From Acidobacteriota bacterium (GTDB lineage: Bacteria > Acidobacteriota > Thermoanaerobaculia > Multivoradales > Multivoraceae): a stretch of DNA of 64,000 bases. The translations under genes and the position numbers were made by a program. Numbering within the stretch: the stretch's first letter is position 1; the number at the start of each line of letters is the position of its first letter. Under the pieces are notes generated by a model. The model was not told the origin of the DNA, did not search any database, and saw nothing but the letters and a program-made list of their open reading frames with translations. Shown one piece after another: positions 8,478 through 15,548 of the stretch. The DNA lies in NCBI GenBank assembly GCA_026707325.1, contig JAPOXA010000126.1, forward strand, positions 1 through 64,000, written 5' to 3'.

Positions 8478-8498
8478 GGGGGGGGGGGGGGGGGGGGG
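8478..8498 (+). repeat. 21-base poly-G tract
   Basis: Twenty-one consecutive G residues. A run this long is very unusual in any bacterial chromosome and sits exactly between a hairpin and the broken end of a mobile-element gene. It may be a real phase-variable or recombination tract, or an artefact of sequencing or assembly (poly-G reads, or a forced contig join). Sequence on the two sides should not be assumed to be contiguous. Confidence 0.9.
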
Positions 8499-8503
8499 CG
8501 TGT

Positions 8504-9229
8504 TCACCGGCAGTGTTGGTTCTTTGTTCCACCACGATACACCAAACCTGAGAAGTATACAGCAGGCGGTAGAGCGGCAGCAGGATGCGGCGAGCGGCAT
8601 GGAAGCCGCCCCACTGCTCGAGGACGGCGGAGTCGGCCGAGTGGATGGCCGCCCTGACGGCGGCCAGGGTTGCCCTCTCCCCCGGGGTCAGCGGCCGTGC
8701 CGCCGTGGATGCGGCTGGGGAGGTGGTGGCGGCGGATGCCGCGCGCTTCGAAGTGGGCGACCTTCTCCTCCTCGGTGGCGAGCCAGGGAAGGTAGGGGTG
8801 GCGGATCACGTGGTCGAATGAGAGCAGGCGGCGGAAGAGGACGACGTTCTCCTTCGGGTTGCGGCGGTGGCGGAGCTTCTCGACGCCCGGGGCGCGGTAG
8901 AGACGGCGGTCGTGCACGTGGGTGTAGCGAAGCCTGGTGCCCGCGCCGGGCATCGGACGCTCCCTGGCGACATCGGCTGCGACGAGGCGGTGAACGAAGG
9001 CGTGGGTGGTCTTGGTCGAGCAGCGGTGGTGCTCGGTGAACTGGGTCCGGGTGAAGACGCCGGAGTGTAGGCAGACGAGTGTGAGCCAGGCCGCCTGGTG
9101 AGGACGGAAGCCGAACTCGCGGAGCGCGGCGTGCCGGACGGCCAGGTGCGGGACCTCCGGGAGCTTGAGGGCCATTGCCGGAAGTCCGTGAGCTGGACGG
9201 GTCTTGACGTGGGTGACAAGGATGCCCAT
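8504..9229 (-). pseudogene. wHTH, replication-relaxation-like accessory protein, frameshifted
   Basis: Minus-strand gene starting at ATG 9229 (or ATG 9172), 11 bp after the stop of the integrase fragment. The first ~160 residues look well preserved (REFGFRPHQAAWLTLVCLHS, GTRLRYTHVHDRRLYRAPG) and resemble a winged-helix domain of the type found in replication-relaxation and other mobile-element proteins. From about 8700 the frame becomes Arg/Gly/Pro-rich noise, whereas the neighbouring frame reads smoothly as RPLTPGERATLAAVRAAIHS then LEQWGGFHAARRILLPLYRL, with codons ending almost only in G or C. This indicates a frameshift near 8690-8720. The restored frame runs into AT-richer DNA and the G tract without a natural end. 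The family assignment is a loose inference; the damage is seen directly. Confidence 0.45.
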
Positions 9230-9240
9230 GGCCGTGGCCG

Positions 9241-9750
9241 CTACTGGACCAGGAACGCTGCCCAAGCCTCCATGACCTCGCGGCGGCGCTCCAGCACGTC
9301 GCTGCGGGCGTAGCACTGCTCGACCTGGCTCCCCACCGCGTGGGCCAGGGCCTGTTCCGCCACCTCGCGGTCGATCCCCTGGTCGGAGCACCAGGACCGG
9401 AACGAACTGCGGAATCCGTGCGGACTGCAATCGATCCCGAGGTCGTTCAGCAACCGCCCGAACACGGCCGCCCCGACCATCCCGCCCTGGATGCCGGGGA
9501 ACACAAGCCCTCGACCCCGGCCGCGCAGTCCATCGGCCCGCTTGAGGACCGCGAGAGCGGCGCTGGAGAGGGGAACCCGGTGCTCCTTGCGGGACTTCAT
9601 CCGCGAGGCGGGAACGGTCCACGTGGCCGACTCCAGATCGAACTCCCGCCATCTCGCTCCCCGCACCTCGCCGCTACGCGCCGCCGTCAACGCCAGGAAG
9701 CGCATCGCCAGCCGCGTCCCGATCCATGCCCCGGACGCCTGCATCGTCAT
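9241..9750 (-). pseudogene. Tyrosine recombinase (phage/P4-type integrase), catalytic C-terminus only
   Basis: Encodes 169 residues that match the catalytic half of a P4-type integrase: the first Arg in LTAARSGEVRGARW, the beta-strand Lys region (MKSRKEHRVPLS), the HGFRSSFRSW box with His and second Arg, LAHAVGSQVEQ, and the nucleophile Tyr in CYARSD. Full-length relatives have ~230 additional N-terminal residues for arm binding and core binding. Here the homology stops at about 9745, and a stop codon lies at 9787-9789 in the same frame, so the gene is 5'-truncated. DNA immediately on the other side of that point codes for a different protein on the opposite strand. A lone catalytic domain is unlikely to be functional for integration. 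Confidence 0.8.
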
Positions 9751-10558
9751 TCCGTGGTTCGTGGACTGGCTGGAAAGGCACCCGGGCTACGACTGGCGTT
9801 CCCTTGCCTGGTTCATCCATGACCATCTGCCGTACTCGGAGATGGTCTTCTTTCCGGTGCTCGGCCCGGACGGCAAGCTTCTCCCGACCACGGGCTGCAA
9901 TCTGACCTGGCGACGCTGCCTTGAGGCGCCCGATCGTCCGAGGTCCTGCGACCCCCGGCACAAGATCCGGAGCTTCCCTGCGGGGATTCTCACTGCGCCG
10001 GGGATGGCCAGCTACGCGGGGCGCCACGATTACCGCTACCCGGACTTTCCAGACTTCGCCGCGGCGCGGGAGCCGAACGCGACCGTGTCGGCAGCCCCGG
10101 CAGCGTCCAAGTGGCCTGACTATCTGCGGGACGCTCGCAAGCGCAAGAAGGACGAGGACGAGTGGTTCGAGGAGCTCCGTTGCCAGCAGGAAGCGGGCGA
10201 AACGAATCCGGCCTTCGCCGTCTGGCGGAGGCACTGGGTTCGGGAAGTCAACAAGGCGTGGAAGCGAGCCGACAAGGGCATCGGTACGTTTTCCGCGAGA
10301 AAGAGGCTTGGTATGAGGGAGAGCTTGCCGCTTCGCGGGTACCAGGCCACGTTGCGGCCTCGGGCTTGGACTTCAGGCGCGGGAACCGAGGGGGCTACCG
10401 GCATTGGAGGCGGCGCGGCAGGTCTGGGAGGAGTCCGGCCGCTACTCTGCGGGCAACGGGGCCGTCATACCGTTGGCGCTGGGCGGCTGGCGGAGATCCG
10501 ACCGAGCAGCGACACGTTGGAAGTGCTCGCTGACCGGTGCGTTGCAGCGACCGGCTGA
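9743..10558 (+). pseudogene. Hypothetical accessory protein, truncated and frame-shifted
   Basis: A plus-strand reading frame that looks coding from about 9743: IVIPWFVDWLERHPGYDWRS, LAWFIHDHLPYSEMVFFPVL, then an aromatic-rich region and a Lys/Glu-rich helix (RDARKRKKDEDEWFEEL). There is no convincing start; GTG at 9761 is the first possible one. Its start coincides with the point where the integrase on the other strand is truncated. Downstream the best-looking frame changes: around 10270 the adjacent frame reads RYVFREKEAWYEGELAASRV, and near 10400 a third frame reads PALEAARQVWEESGRYSAGN. I interpret it as a decayed gene of unknown function carried on the mobile patch. Confidence 0.4.
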
Positions 10559-10564
10559 GGGCCG

Positions 10565-11710
10565 TCAGGTCCGGTTGGCGCGGCCGAAGAAACGGCGCCA
10601 GCTCATCGCGAGACCGGTCCAGACCAGGACGGCGACGCCGAGGGACACGACGCCGGCGATCGTCTGTCCGACCACGCCGTACACCTCTCCGGTGTGGGCA
10701 AACCGCAACCAACGGCGAATCTTGAAGCCGCGCGTGAAGGTCGGATAGCCGGCGCGCCCGACCAGTTCACCGGTCGCCCGGTCGAACAGCAGGTCCTCGC
10801 GCTTCGACGGCTGGCGGCCCGTTCCGCGGTCGACCGTGACCGCGACGGGATCGTAAACCGACTCGGGAAGGTCGATCGTGAGCGTCCGCCATCCCGGCGT
10901 CTCGGCGCTTGCCTTCGCGGCCAGCGCCTGCAGTTCGACAAACCGGGTCGCCGGGTCCGGCGCGACGGATGGGGTCTCCCGCGCCTCCGACTGCCACGGC
11001 CGCGGCGACTGCTGGAACGGTGGCGTGTCGCCCACCAGCCGATGGACGAGGTCGGCGGCCCATTGATACGAGATGGTGGCCCCGCTGAAGACGATGATGA
11101 CGAGCGGCACGGCCGACCAGAAGCCGATCACCTTGTGCCAGTTGACATCGCGCGCCCGTCCCCTGAGGCGGGGGCGAAACCACAGGCCGTGTTTCCAGGC
11201 GGCGCGGCCGCGGGTCGACGGCCACCAGAGGTAGACCCCGCTGACGAGCAGAAACAGGAACCCGAGGTTGGCGATTGCCACCATCGTCCGACCGATGATC
11301 CGGTACTCCCCGTCGAGGGCGAACCACCGGTGCCAGTACATGACGCTGCGGAGGAAGCGTCGCGTCCGCGTGTCGCCGTTGCCCAGCCGCTCGCCGGTGA
11401 AGCGGTCGACATAGACGGTGGCTCCATTGTCGAGCCCGACGACCGCTGGCTCTCGCGGATCCCTGTGCAACGCAGCGGAAGTGACGAGAGCGGCTGACGT
11501 CCCGCCGGAGACGCGCGCGATCAAGTCGTCGAGCCCGAGCGGCGCGACGCCCGGGGAGGGCGGGTCGGCGCGATAGTCGCGCAGCGCCCACTTGTTGAGC
11601 TGCGCTTCGTAGGTGAGGATCACGCCGGTCACGGCCAGCATGAGGATGACGACGGCGGCGGCGACGCCGACCGCCAGATGGATCCAGAAGATCGCCCTGC
11701 GCAGGGACAT
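10565..11710 (-). CDS. PepSY-associated transmembrane protein
   Basis: A 381-residue inner-membrane protein of the PepSY-TM family (PiuB/iron-uptake-associated type). ATG at 11710 gives MSLRRAIFWIHLAVGVAAAV, the usual start of the family with a His in the first membrane helix. Further features: SVMYWHRWF, a second helix pair (TMVAIANLGFLFLLVSGVYL), DVNWHKVIGFWSAVPLVIIV and a C-terminal helix after RFAHTGEVYGVVGQTIAGV. Two periplasmic PepSY-like segments carry YVDRFTGERLG and FDRATGELVG. Members are often linked to siderophore or metal-reduction systems, and the conserved His residues resemble haem or metal ligands. It follows the small Tat lipoprotein gene by 25 bp, probably in one transcript. 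Specific substrate unknown. Confidence 0.8.
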   Translation of the reverse strand: MSLRRAIFWIHLAVGVAAAVVILMLAVTGVILTYEAQLNKWALRDYRADPPSPGVAPLGLDDLIARVSGGTSAALVTSAALHRDPREPAVVGLDNGATVYVDRFTGERLGNGDTRTRRFLRSVMYWHRWFALDGEYRIIGRTMVAIANLGFLFLLVSGVYLWWPSTRGRAAWKHGLWFRPRLRGRARDVNWHKVIGFWSAVPLVIIVFSGATISYQWAADLVHRLVGDTPPFQQSPRPWQSEARETPSVAPDPATRFVELQALAAKASAETPGWRTLTIDLPESVYDPVAVTVDRGTGRQPSKREDLLFDRATGELVGRAGYPTFTRGFKIRRWLRFAHTGEVYGVVGQTIAGVVSLGVAVLVWTGLAMSWRRFFGRANRT

Positions 11711-11735
11711 GCCCCGGGCAGCGCCGCGAGCGCTC

Positions 11736-12005
11736 CTACTGCTGGCTGTCGGAATCGGTCGCCTGGTCGGAGTCGGTCGCCTGATCGGAGTCGGCCGGGG
11801 CACCGGCGTCGCCCCCGCCGTCGGAGTCGGTCCCGCCGGGGCAGGCCGTCGTCACGACGGCGGCCGCCGCGAGCGATCCGACCGCGACTGCGCGAGAAAG
11901 GAACGAGCGGCGGTCGACCCGGACAGTGGTGATGTCTTCGTCCGTCAGCGACATCGGCGTGCCGGGACGATTGACTTCAGGCTCGCTGTTCTCCGCTCTA
12001 CCCAT
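11736..12005 (-). CDS. Small Tat-exported lipoprotein with acidic repeat tail
   Basis: An 89-residue protein starting at ATG 12005, with a CAGGAG ribosome-binding site just upstream. Residues ~30-55 form a twin-arginine signal (VDRRSFLSRAVAVGSLAAAA) ending in a lipobox-like VTTAC. The remaining ~30 residues are low complexity, with a DSDQAT repeat, and have no folded domain. A well-formed promoter lies upstream (12051-12079). Short proteins like this, with a Tat or lipoprotein anchor and DSDQAT-like tails, recur in related genomes, but I know of no function. Its location directly before the PepSY gene suggests an envelope role coupled to that protein. An internal ATG at 11954 is a possible alternative start. 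Confidence 0.65.
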   Translation of the reverse strand: MGRAENSEPEVNRPGTPMSLTDEDITTVRVDRRSFLSRAVAVGSLAAAAVVTTACPGGTDSDGGGDAGAPADSDQATDSDQATDSDSQQ

Positions 12006-12050
12006 GACATTGGCTCCTGCGTTGGGAAATTGGGACCGACTGAGTCCTGT

Positions 12051-12079
12051 ATGGTAGAGATACGGGCCTTGGGTGTCAA
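12051..12079 (-). promoter_or_regulatory. Sigma70-type promoter for the Tat lipoprotein/PepSY operon
   Basis: On the minus strand a perfect TTGACA (-35, 12079-12074) is followed, after exactly 17 bases, by TACCAT (-10, 12056-12051). This leaves an untranslated leader of about 40 bases before ATG 12005. Confidence 0.65.
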
Positions 12080-12150
12080 GCCGCGACTCGATTGCCGGAG
12101 CCAATGCGCGAGAACGAATCACGATGGGCCAAGACGCACGGAGCGCCGAG

Positions 12151-13428
12151 ATGACGACGGACCCCACCGGGCCGGGATCGGCGAACCCTGGCGGCGCGTC
12201 CGCGCGTCACCAGCGTCACGGTCCGAGCGCCCGTCCGCGGGCGGTCGGACGTCACGACCGCGACTGGTACGCCTGGCTCCTCGATCCGCTACCGCCGGCG
12301 GAGTTCGAACACGACTACTACGAGCAGCGGTTTCTTCACATCCGGCGCGACGCGCCGGCGTACTACGCCGGACTCCTCTCGGTGAGCGACCTCGACATCG
12401 TGCTCGGCACCCACTCGGCCGGTCATCGCGACATCAAGCTGGTTCGTGCCGACGGCGACGTTGCCTCCCGTGAGTACGCGAACGACGCCGGCAGGGTCCA
12501 GCCACTTGAGGTCGCCAGGCACTTCGACGAAGGCGCGACCATCATCTTCAACCAGCTTCAGACGCGCGTAGCGACGTTGGCCCGGCTGTGCGTCGCGCTC
12601 GGACGGCGCTTCTCGTCGAGGGCCCAGACCAACGTCTATCTCACGCCGCCCGAGGAGCAGGGGTTCGCTCCGCATTGGGACACCCATGACGTCTTCGTGT
12701 TGCAGATCAGCGGTACCAAGCGCTGGTCGATCTACGACACCAAGGTGAAACTGCCACTCCGGGGCCAGGGCTTCGAACGCGGTACGCCTCCCGGCGACGT
12801 CAGCGACGAGTTCGAGCTCGGCCCGGGGAGCGTCCTGTACATTCCACGAGGTCTGATGCACTCCGCCCGTTCGACAGGGCAGACCTCATTGCACATCACG
12901 CTCGGGCTCACGGCGTTCACATGGGCCGAGTTCCTCGTCGAGAGCGTCACCGCGGCGGCGCTCGAGGAAGAATCACTGCGCCGGAATCTCCCTCGCGAGT
13001 TCGCTCGCGAGGAACTCCCCCTGGCCGAGCGGGAGCGCCTGTTCGCCGAGAAGCTGGCGTTCGTGCAGTCGCGATTCGATGCCGAGGTCGTGTGGCGCCG
13101 CTTCGCGGACGAGGTCCTGGCCGCCGACGTACCCCTGTTCACCGACCTGCTCAGCCAGCGGCTCCACGGAGACCGGCTGACGCCCCGCTCGCGGGTAAGG
13201 CGCCGGGCCGGGCTCGCCACCGAAGCCGTCGCGGACAAGGAGTCGTGCCTCCTCCGGTTCGGTGGCCGGGAACTCAGGCTGCCGGCCGGCGTGTGGCCGG
13301 CGCTTCAGTTCGCGACGACGGCTGGCGAGTTCGCCATCGAGGACCTGCCCGACTGCCTGGATGCCGAGGGAAAGCTGACCCTGGTGGCGCGACTCGTCAG
13401 GGAGGGGGTTCTCCAGAGCGCCTGCTAG
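12151..13428 (+). CDS. JmjC/cupin-4 domain 2-oxoglutarate oxygenase
   Basis: A 425-residue protein with a JmjC-type (Cupin_4) Fe(II)/2-oxoglutarate oxygenase fold. The metal-binding HxD lies in GFAPHWDTHDVFVLQISG (about residue 174), and the distal His is in IPRGLMHSA (about 236-238). Relatives include bacterial ribosomal oxygenase YcfD/RoxA and eukaryotic MINA53/NO66, which hydroxylate ribosomal proteins; the substrate here cannot be deduced. A C-terminal region (about 300-425) resembles the wHTH and dimerisation part of that family. ATG at 12151 is preferred because GGAG lies seven bases upstream; ATGs at 12073 and 12124 are in frame. It is transcribed divergently from the Tat lipoprotein gene and its end overlaps the convergent toxin gene by four bases. 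Confidence 0.75.
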   Translation: MTTDPTGPGSANPGGASARHQRHGPSARPRAVGRHDRDWYAWLLDPLPPAEFEHDYYEQRFLHIRRDAPAYYAGLLSVSDLDIVLGTHSAGHRDIKLVRADGDVASREYANDAGRVQPLEVARHFDEGATIIFNQLQTRVATLARLCVALGRRFSSRAQTNVYLTPPEEQGFAPHWDTHDVFVLQISGTKRWSIYDTKVKLPLRGQGFERGTPPGDVSDEFELGPGSVLYIPRGLMHSARSTGQTSLHITLGLTAFTWAEFLVESVTAAALEEESLRRNLPREFAREELPLAERERLFAEKLAFVQSRFDAEVVWRRFADEVLAADVPLFTDLLSQRLHGDRLTPRSRVRRRAGLATEAVADKESCLLRFGGRELRLPAGVWPALQFATTAGEFAIEDLPDCLDAEGKLTLVARLVREGVLQSAC

Positions 13429-13841
13429 CGGATGAGTTGTGCTGAACCGGCTAGTCCGGCGGCCGTCAGGGCCTGGGCGAGCGTCCTGTCCGCGGTTGCT
13501 AGCGGGCAGTCGAGTTGTTGGGCCAGCGCCGCGTAGACGGCGTCGTACACGGTCAGATCCAGCGCGAAAGCCAGGCTACGGGCCGGTCGAATGAGTTCGG
13601 CCAGCGGTGTCAGAGCCATCGGTACGGCGGCCAGCGTCCGAAAGGCGGCGTCGGCGTCGGATCGTGACAGAGCGCCCCGGCGGACCTTCGTTCGGAGGAC
13701 GTTCGCGACTTCCAGCAGCAGGAAGTCCGGGGCGTGAAGGACGTCCCGGCCCAGCAGATCGAGGGCGTCAGGGCTGCCTTCCTCTTCGAGAACCCACTTC
13801 AGGGCGGCACTGGCGTCAACGACGACGCGTTGGAGCGGCAA
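13425..13841 (-). CDS. VapC/FitB-type PIN-domain toxin
   Basis: A 138-residue PIN-domain ribonuclease. Acidic active-site residues are in VVVDASAAL (Asp near 9), LLLEVANVL (Glu near 44), LTVYDAVYAAL (Asp near 98) and ATADRTL (Asp near 116), giving the complete quartet. Such toxins cleave tRNA or other RNA and are held inactive by an antitoxin bound at the active site. The partner gene ends six bases upstream, in the usual antitoxin-first order. The 3' end overlaps the convergent oxygenase gene by four bases. Conserved residues are all present, so it is probably active. Confidence 0.85.
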   Translation of the reverse strand: MPLQRVVVDASAALKWVLEEEGSPDALDLLGRDVLHAPDFLLLEVANVLRTKVRRGALSRSDADAAFRTLAAVPMALTPLAELIRPARSLAFALDLTVYDAVYAALAQQLDCPLATADRTLAQALTAAGLAGSAQLIR

Positions 13842-13847
13842 GACGGG

Positions 13848-14099
13848 TCAGCCCGAGATGTCGTGGGCTCTTCCGTCCCGCAGTTTCCGAACCAGTTGCT
13901 CGACGGGTTCATCGTCGTCGTGCGCTATCGCTGCACGGACGGCGTCGAGGCGAGCGCGTGCCGCTTCGCGGTCGACCCCGACGGCCATCGCGAGTGAGCG
14001 GCGGGCTTCTTCCTCGGTTGATCGGCCGGCAGCCGCGGCGCGACGTCGCAACGCCTGCACGACCGCTTCGTCGACGTTGCGGATAGTGAGCTGGGCCAT
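13848..14099 (-). CDS. FitA-like ribbon-helix-helix antitoxin
   Basis: An 83-residue protein starting at ATG 14099. The N-terminus MAQLTIRNVDEAVVQALRRR is a textbook FitA/Arc-type ribbon-helix-helix with the 'LTIRNVD' beta-strand used to bind DNA, followed by STEEEARRSLA. The C-terminal half (about 50-83) would wrap the toxin. Located six bases before its PIN-domain toxin. A direct repeat at 14110-14132, just upstream of the start codon, is a plausible autoregulatory operator. Confidence 0.8.
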   Translation of the reverse strand: MAQLTIRNVDEAVVQALRRRAAAAGRSTEEEARRSLAMAVGVDREAARARLDAVRAAIAHDDDEPVEQLVRKLRDGRAHDISG

Positions 14100-14109
14100 G
14101 AGCGTGAGG

Positions 14110-14132
14110 CTACAATGACAGCGCCTACATTG
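14110..14132. promoter_or_regulatory. Possible antitoxin operator (direct repeat)
   Basis: CTACAATG at 14110-14117 and CTACATTG at 14125-14132 form a direct repeat with one mismatch and a 15-base period, ending 11 bases upstream of the antitoxin ATG. Ribbon-helix-helix antitoxins usually bind paired short sites overlapping their own promoter. The function is inferred from position only. Confidence 0.4.
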
Positions 14133-14160
14133 CAATCACTGTCGGCGGTCCGCGGGATCT

Positions 14161-15522
14161 CTACTTCTTGCGTCCGACCAAGGCCAGCAACTCGTCAACT
14201 TCCTTCGGCACTGCAGCACTCAGGATCTCCGGCTCGCCTTCGGTGATCAGCACCGTGTCCTCGATGCGGATGTGGATGTTCCGCTCCGGGATCTCGAGGA
14301 TCGGCTCGACGGCGATCACCATGCCCGGCTCGAAGGGCAGGGAGCTGTCGCCGACGTCGTGGACCGAGAGACCGACGAAGTGGCCGGCGCCGTGGGCCGG
14401 CTTGTCCTCGAAGCCCCAGCGGTCGTAGATCTCGCGGCAGATCGCGGTGGTCTCGCGCCGGGTAACGCCCGGGCGCATCGCGGCGATGATCGCCTTCTGC
14501 GCTTCCAGCACGGCGCGGTAGGCGCGCTCCTGGACCGCGTCGAACTTCCCATTGACCGGCCAGGTGCGGGTGATGTCCATCGTCAGGTAGGCGAAGGAGG
14601 CGCCGTAGTCCATGACGACCAGGTCGCCGTCCTGTAGTTGCCGGTCGTTCTTTACCCAGTGCCAGATCAAGCCGTTGGGACCTGAGCCGACGATCGCGGG
14701 GTAGGCCTCCATCTCGGCGCCGTGCTTCAGGAAGACGTGCTTGGCCGCGGCCTCCAGCTCGTACTCCCAGCCGCCGGTGCGGGTGGCGCGGATCGCCGCC
14801 GCGATGCCGTCGGCGCTGACCCTGCCGGCCCGACGCAGGATCTCGATCTCCCGCGGCGTCTTGATCATCCGCAGTCGATCGAGGTGCGGCGTCAGGTCGC
14901 GCAGCTCGGCGTAGGGGTAGCGGCTGCGGATCGTGGCGATCTGGTGGGCCTGCTCGGTCGGCTGCCCGCCCCAGGGGTTCTGCTCGCGTCGCCCGAGGTA
15001 GAGGCCCTTCTCGCTGCGGGCGAGATCGAGCTCGTCGCGCTCGCCCAGGCGCATCCAGAGGAGCTTCCCGGCCTTCCCCGGCATCCGTCCGCGGCGCCGG
15101 GCGAGGTGCTCGGGCAGGTAGGCGAGGTGGTCGACATCGAAGCCGCTGCCTTCGGCCTGCTCGGGGACATAGAGCCAGTTCGGCCCGTCGATGAACTTCT
15201 CCCGGTCGCCCTGGTGGGGCAGGTAGAGGCGGGCCTCGCAGTCGTCGACCTCGAGCAGCAGCACCGCGTTCCGACCCTCGTACCCGGTCAGGTAGAAGAA
15301 GTCGTGGTCCTGGCGGAAGCGGGCGCCGTAGCGCGGCATGGTCTCGGCAAACAGGAGCACCGCTCCGCCGTCCAGGCGTTCGCAGAGGCGCGCCCGTCGT
15401 TCCGCGAATTCTCCAGGCGGGTAGGTGGCTCGTTGAGCGGTCGCCACTGTGGCGGCGAAGAAAACCGAGAGAAACAGGGCCGCGGAAGCGCAATCTCGGT
15501 AGATTTTGGCTGTACGAGTCAC
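14161..15522 (-). CDS. Exported Xaa-Pro aminopeptidase (M24 family)
   Basis: A 453-residue metallopeptidase of the creatinase/aminopeptidase P fold. All five metal ligands are visible: Asp in VVMDYGAS (near 303), Asp in TMDITRTW (near 314), His in GAGHFVGLSVHDVG (near 378), Glu in IAVEPIL (near 405) and Glu in IRIEDTV (near 418). The N-terminal non-catalytic domain contains YPPGEFAERRARL, the usual start of this family. A hydrophobic segment ending ATVATAQ predicts export, so it probably trims X-Pro peptides in the periplasm. The GTG start at 15522 lacks a good ribosome-binding site. It begins 26 bp after fumarase ends and may be cotranscribed with it and with the toxin-antitoxin pair downstream. 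Confidence 0.88.
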   Translation of the reverse strand: MTRTAKIYRDCASAALFLSVFFAATVATAQRATYPPGEFAERRARLCERLDGGAVLLFAETMPRYGARFRQDHDFFYLTGYEGRNAVLLLEVDDCEARLYLPHQGDREKFIDGPNWLYVPEQAEGSGFDVDHLAYLPEHLARRRGRMPGKAGKLLWMRLGERDELDLARSEKGLYLGRREQNPWGGQPTEQAHQIATIRSRYPYAELRDLTPHLDRLRMIKTPREIEILRRAGRVSADGIAAAIRATRTGGWEYELEAAAKHVFLKHGAEMEAYPAIVGSGPNGLIWHWVKNDRQLQDGDLVVMDYGASFAYLTMDITRTWPVNGKFDAVQERAYRAVLEAQKAIIAAMRPGVTRRETTAICREIYDRWGFEDKPAHGAGHFVGLSVHDVGDSSLPFEPGMVIAVEPILEIPERNIHIRIEDTVLITEGEPEILSAAVPKEVDELLALVGRKK

Positions 15523-15548
15523 TTTTTCGGGAAGAAACAGGGTGGGTT

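Larger units (their letters stand above)
8478..10558. mobile_element. Decayed integrase-bearing mobile patch
   Basis: About 2 kb containing only damaged genes: a frameshifted wHTH-like gene, the C-terminal half of a tyrosine integrase and a plus-strand gene lacking its beginning and shifting frame near its end. It is bounded on the left by the hairpin and G tract and on the right by the intact PepSY gene ending at 10565. No att repeat or terminal inverted repeat could be identified by eye, so the boundaries are approximate. Confidence 0.5.
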
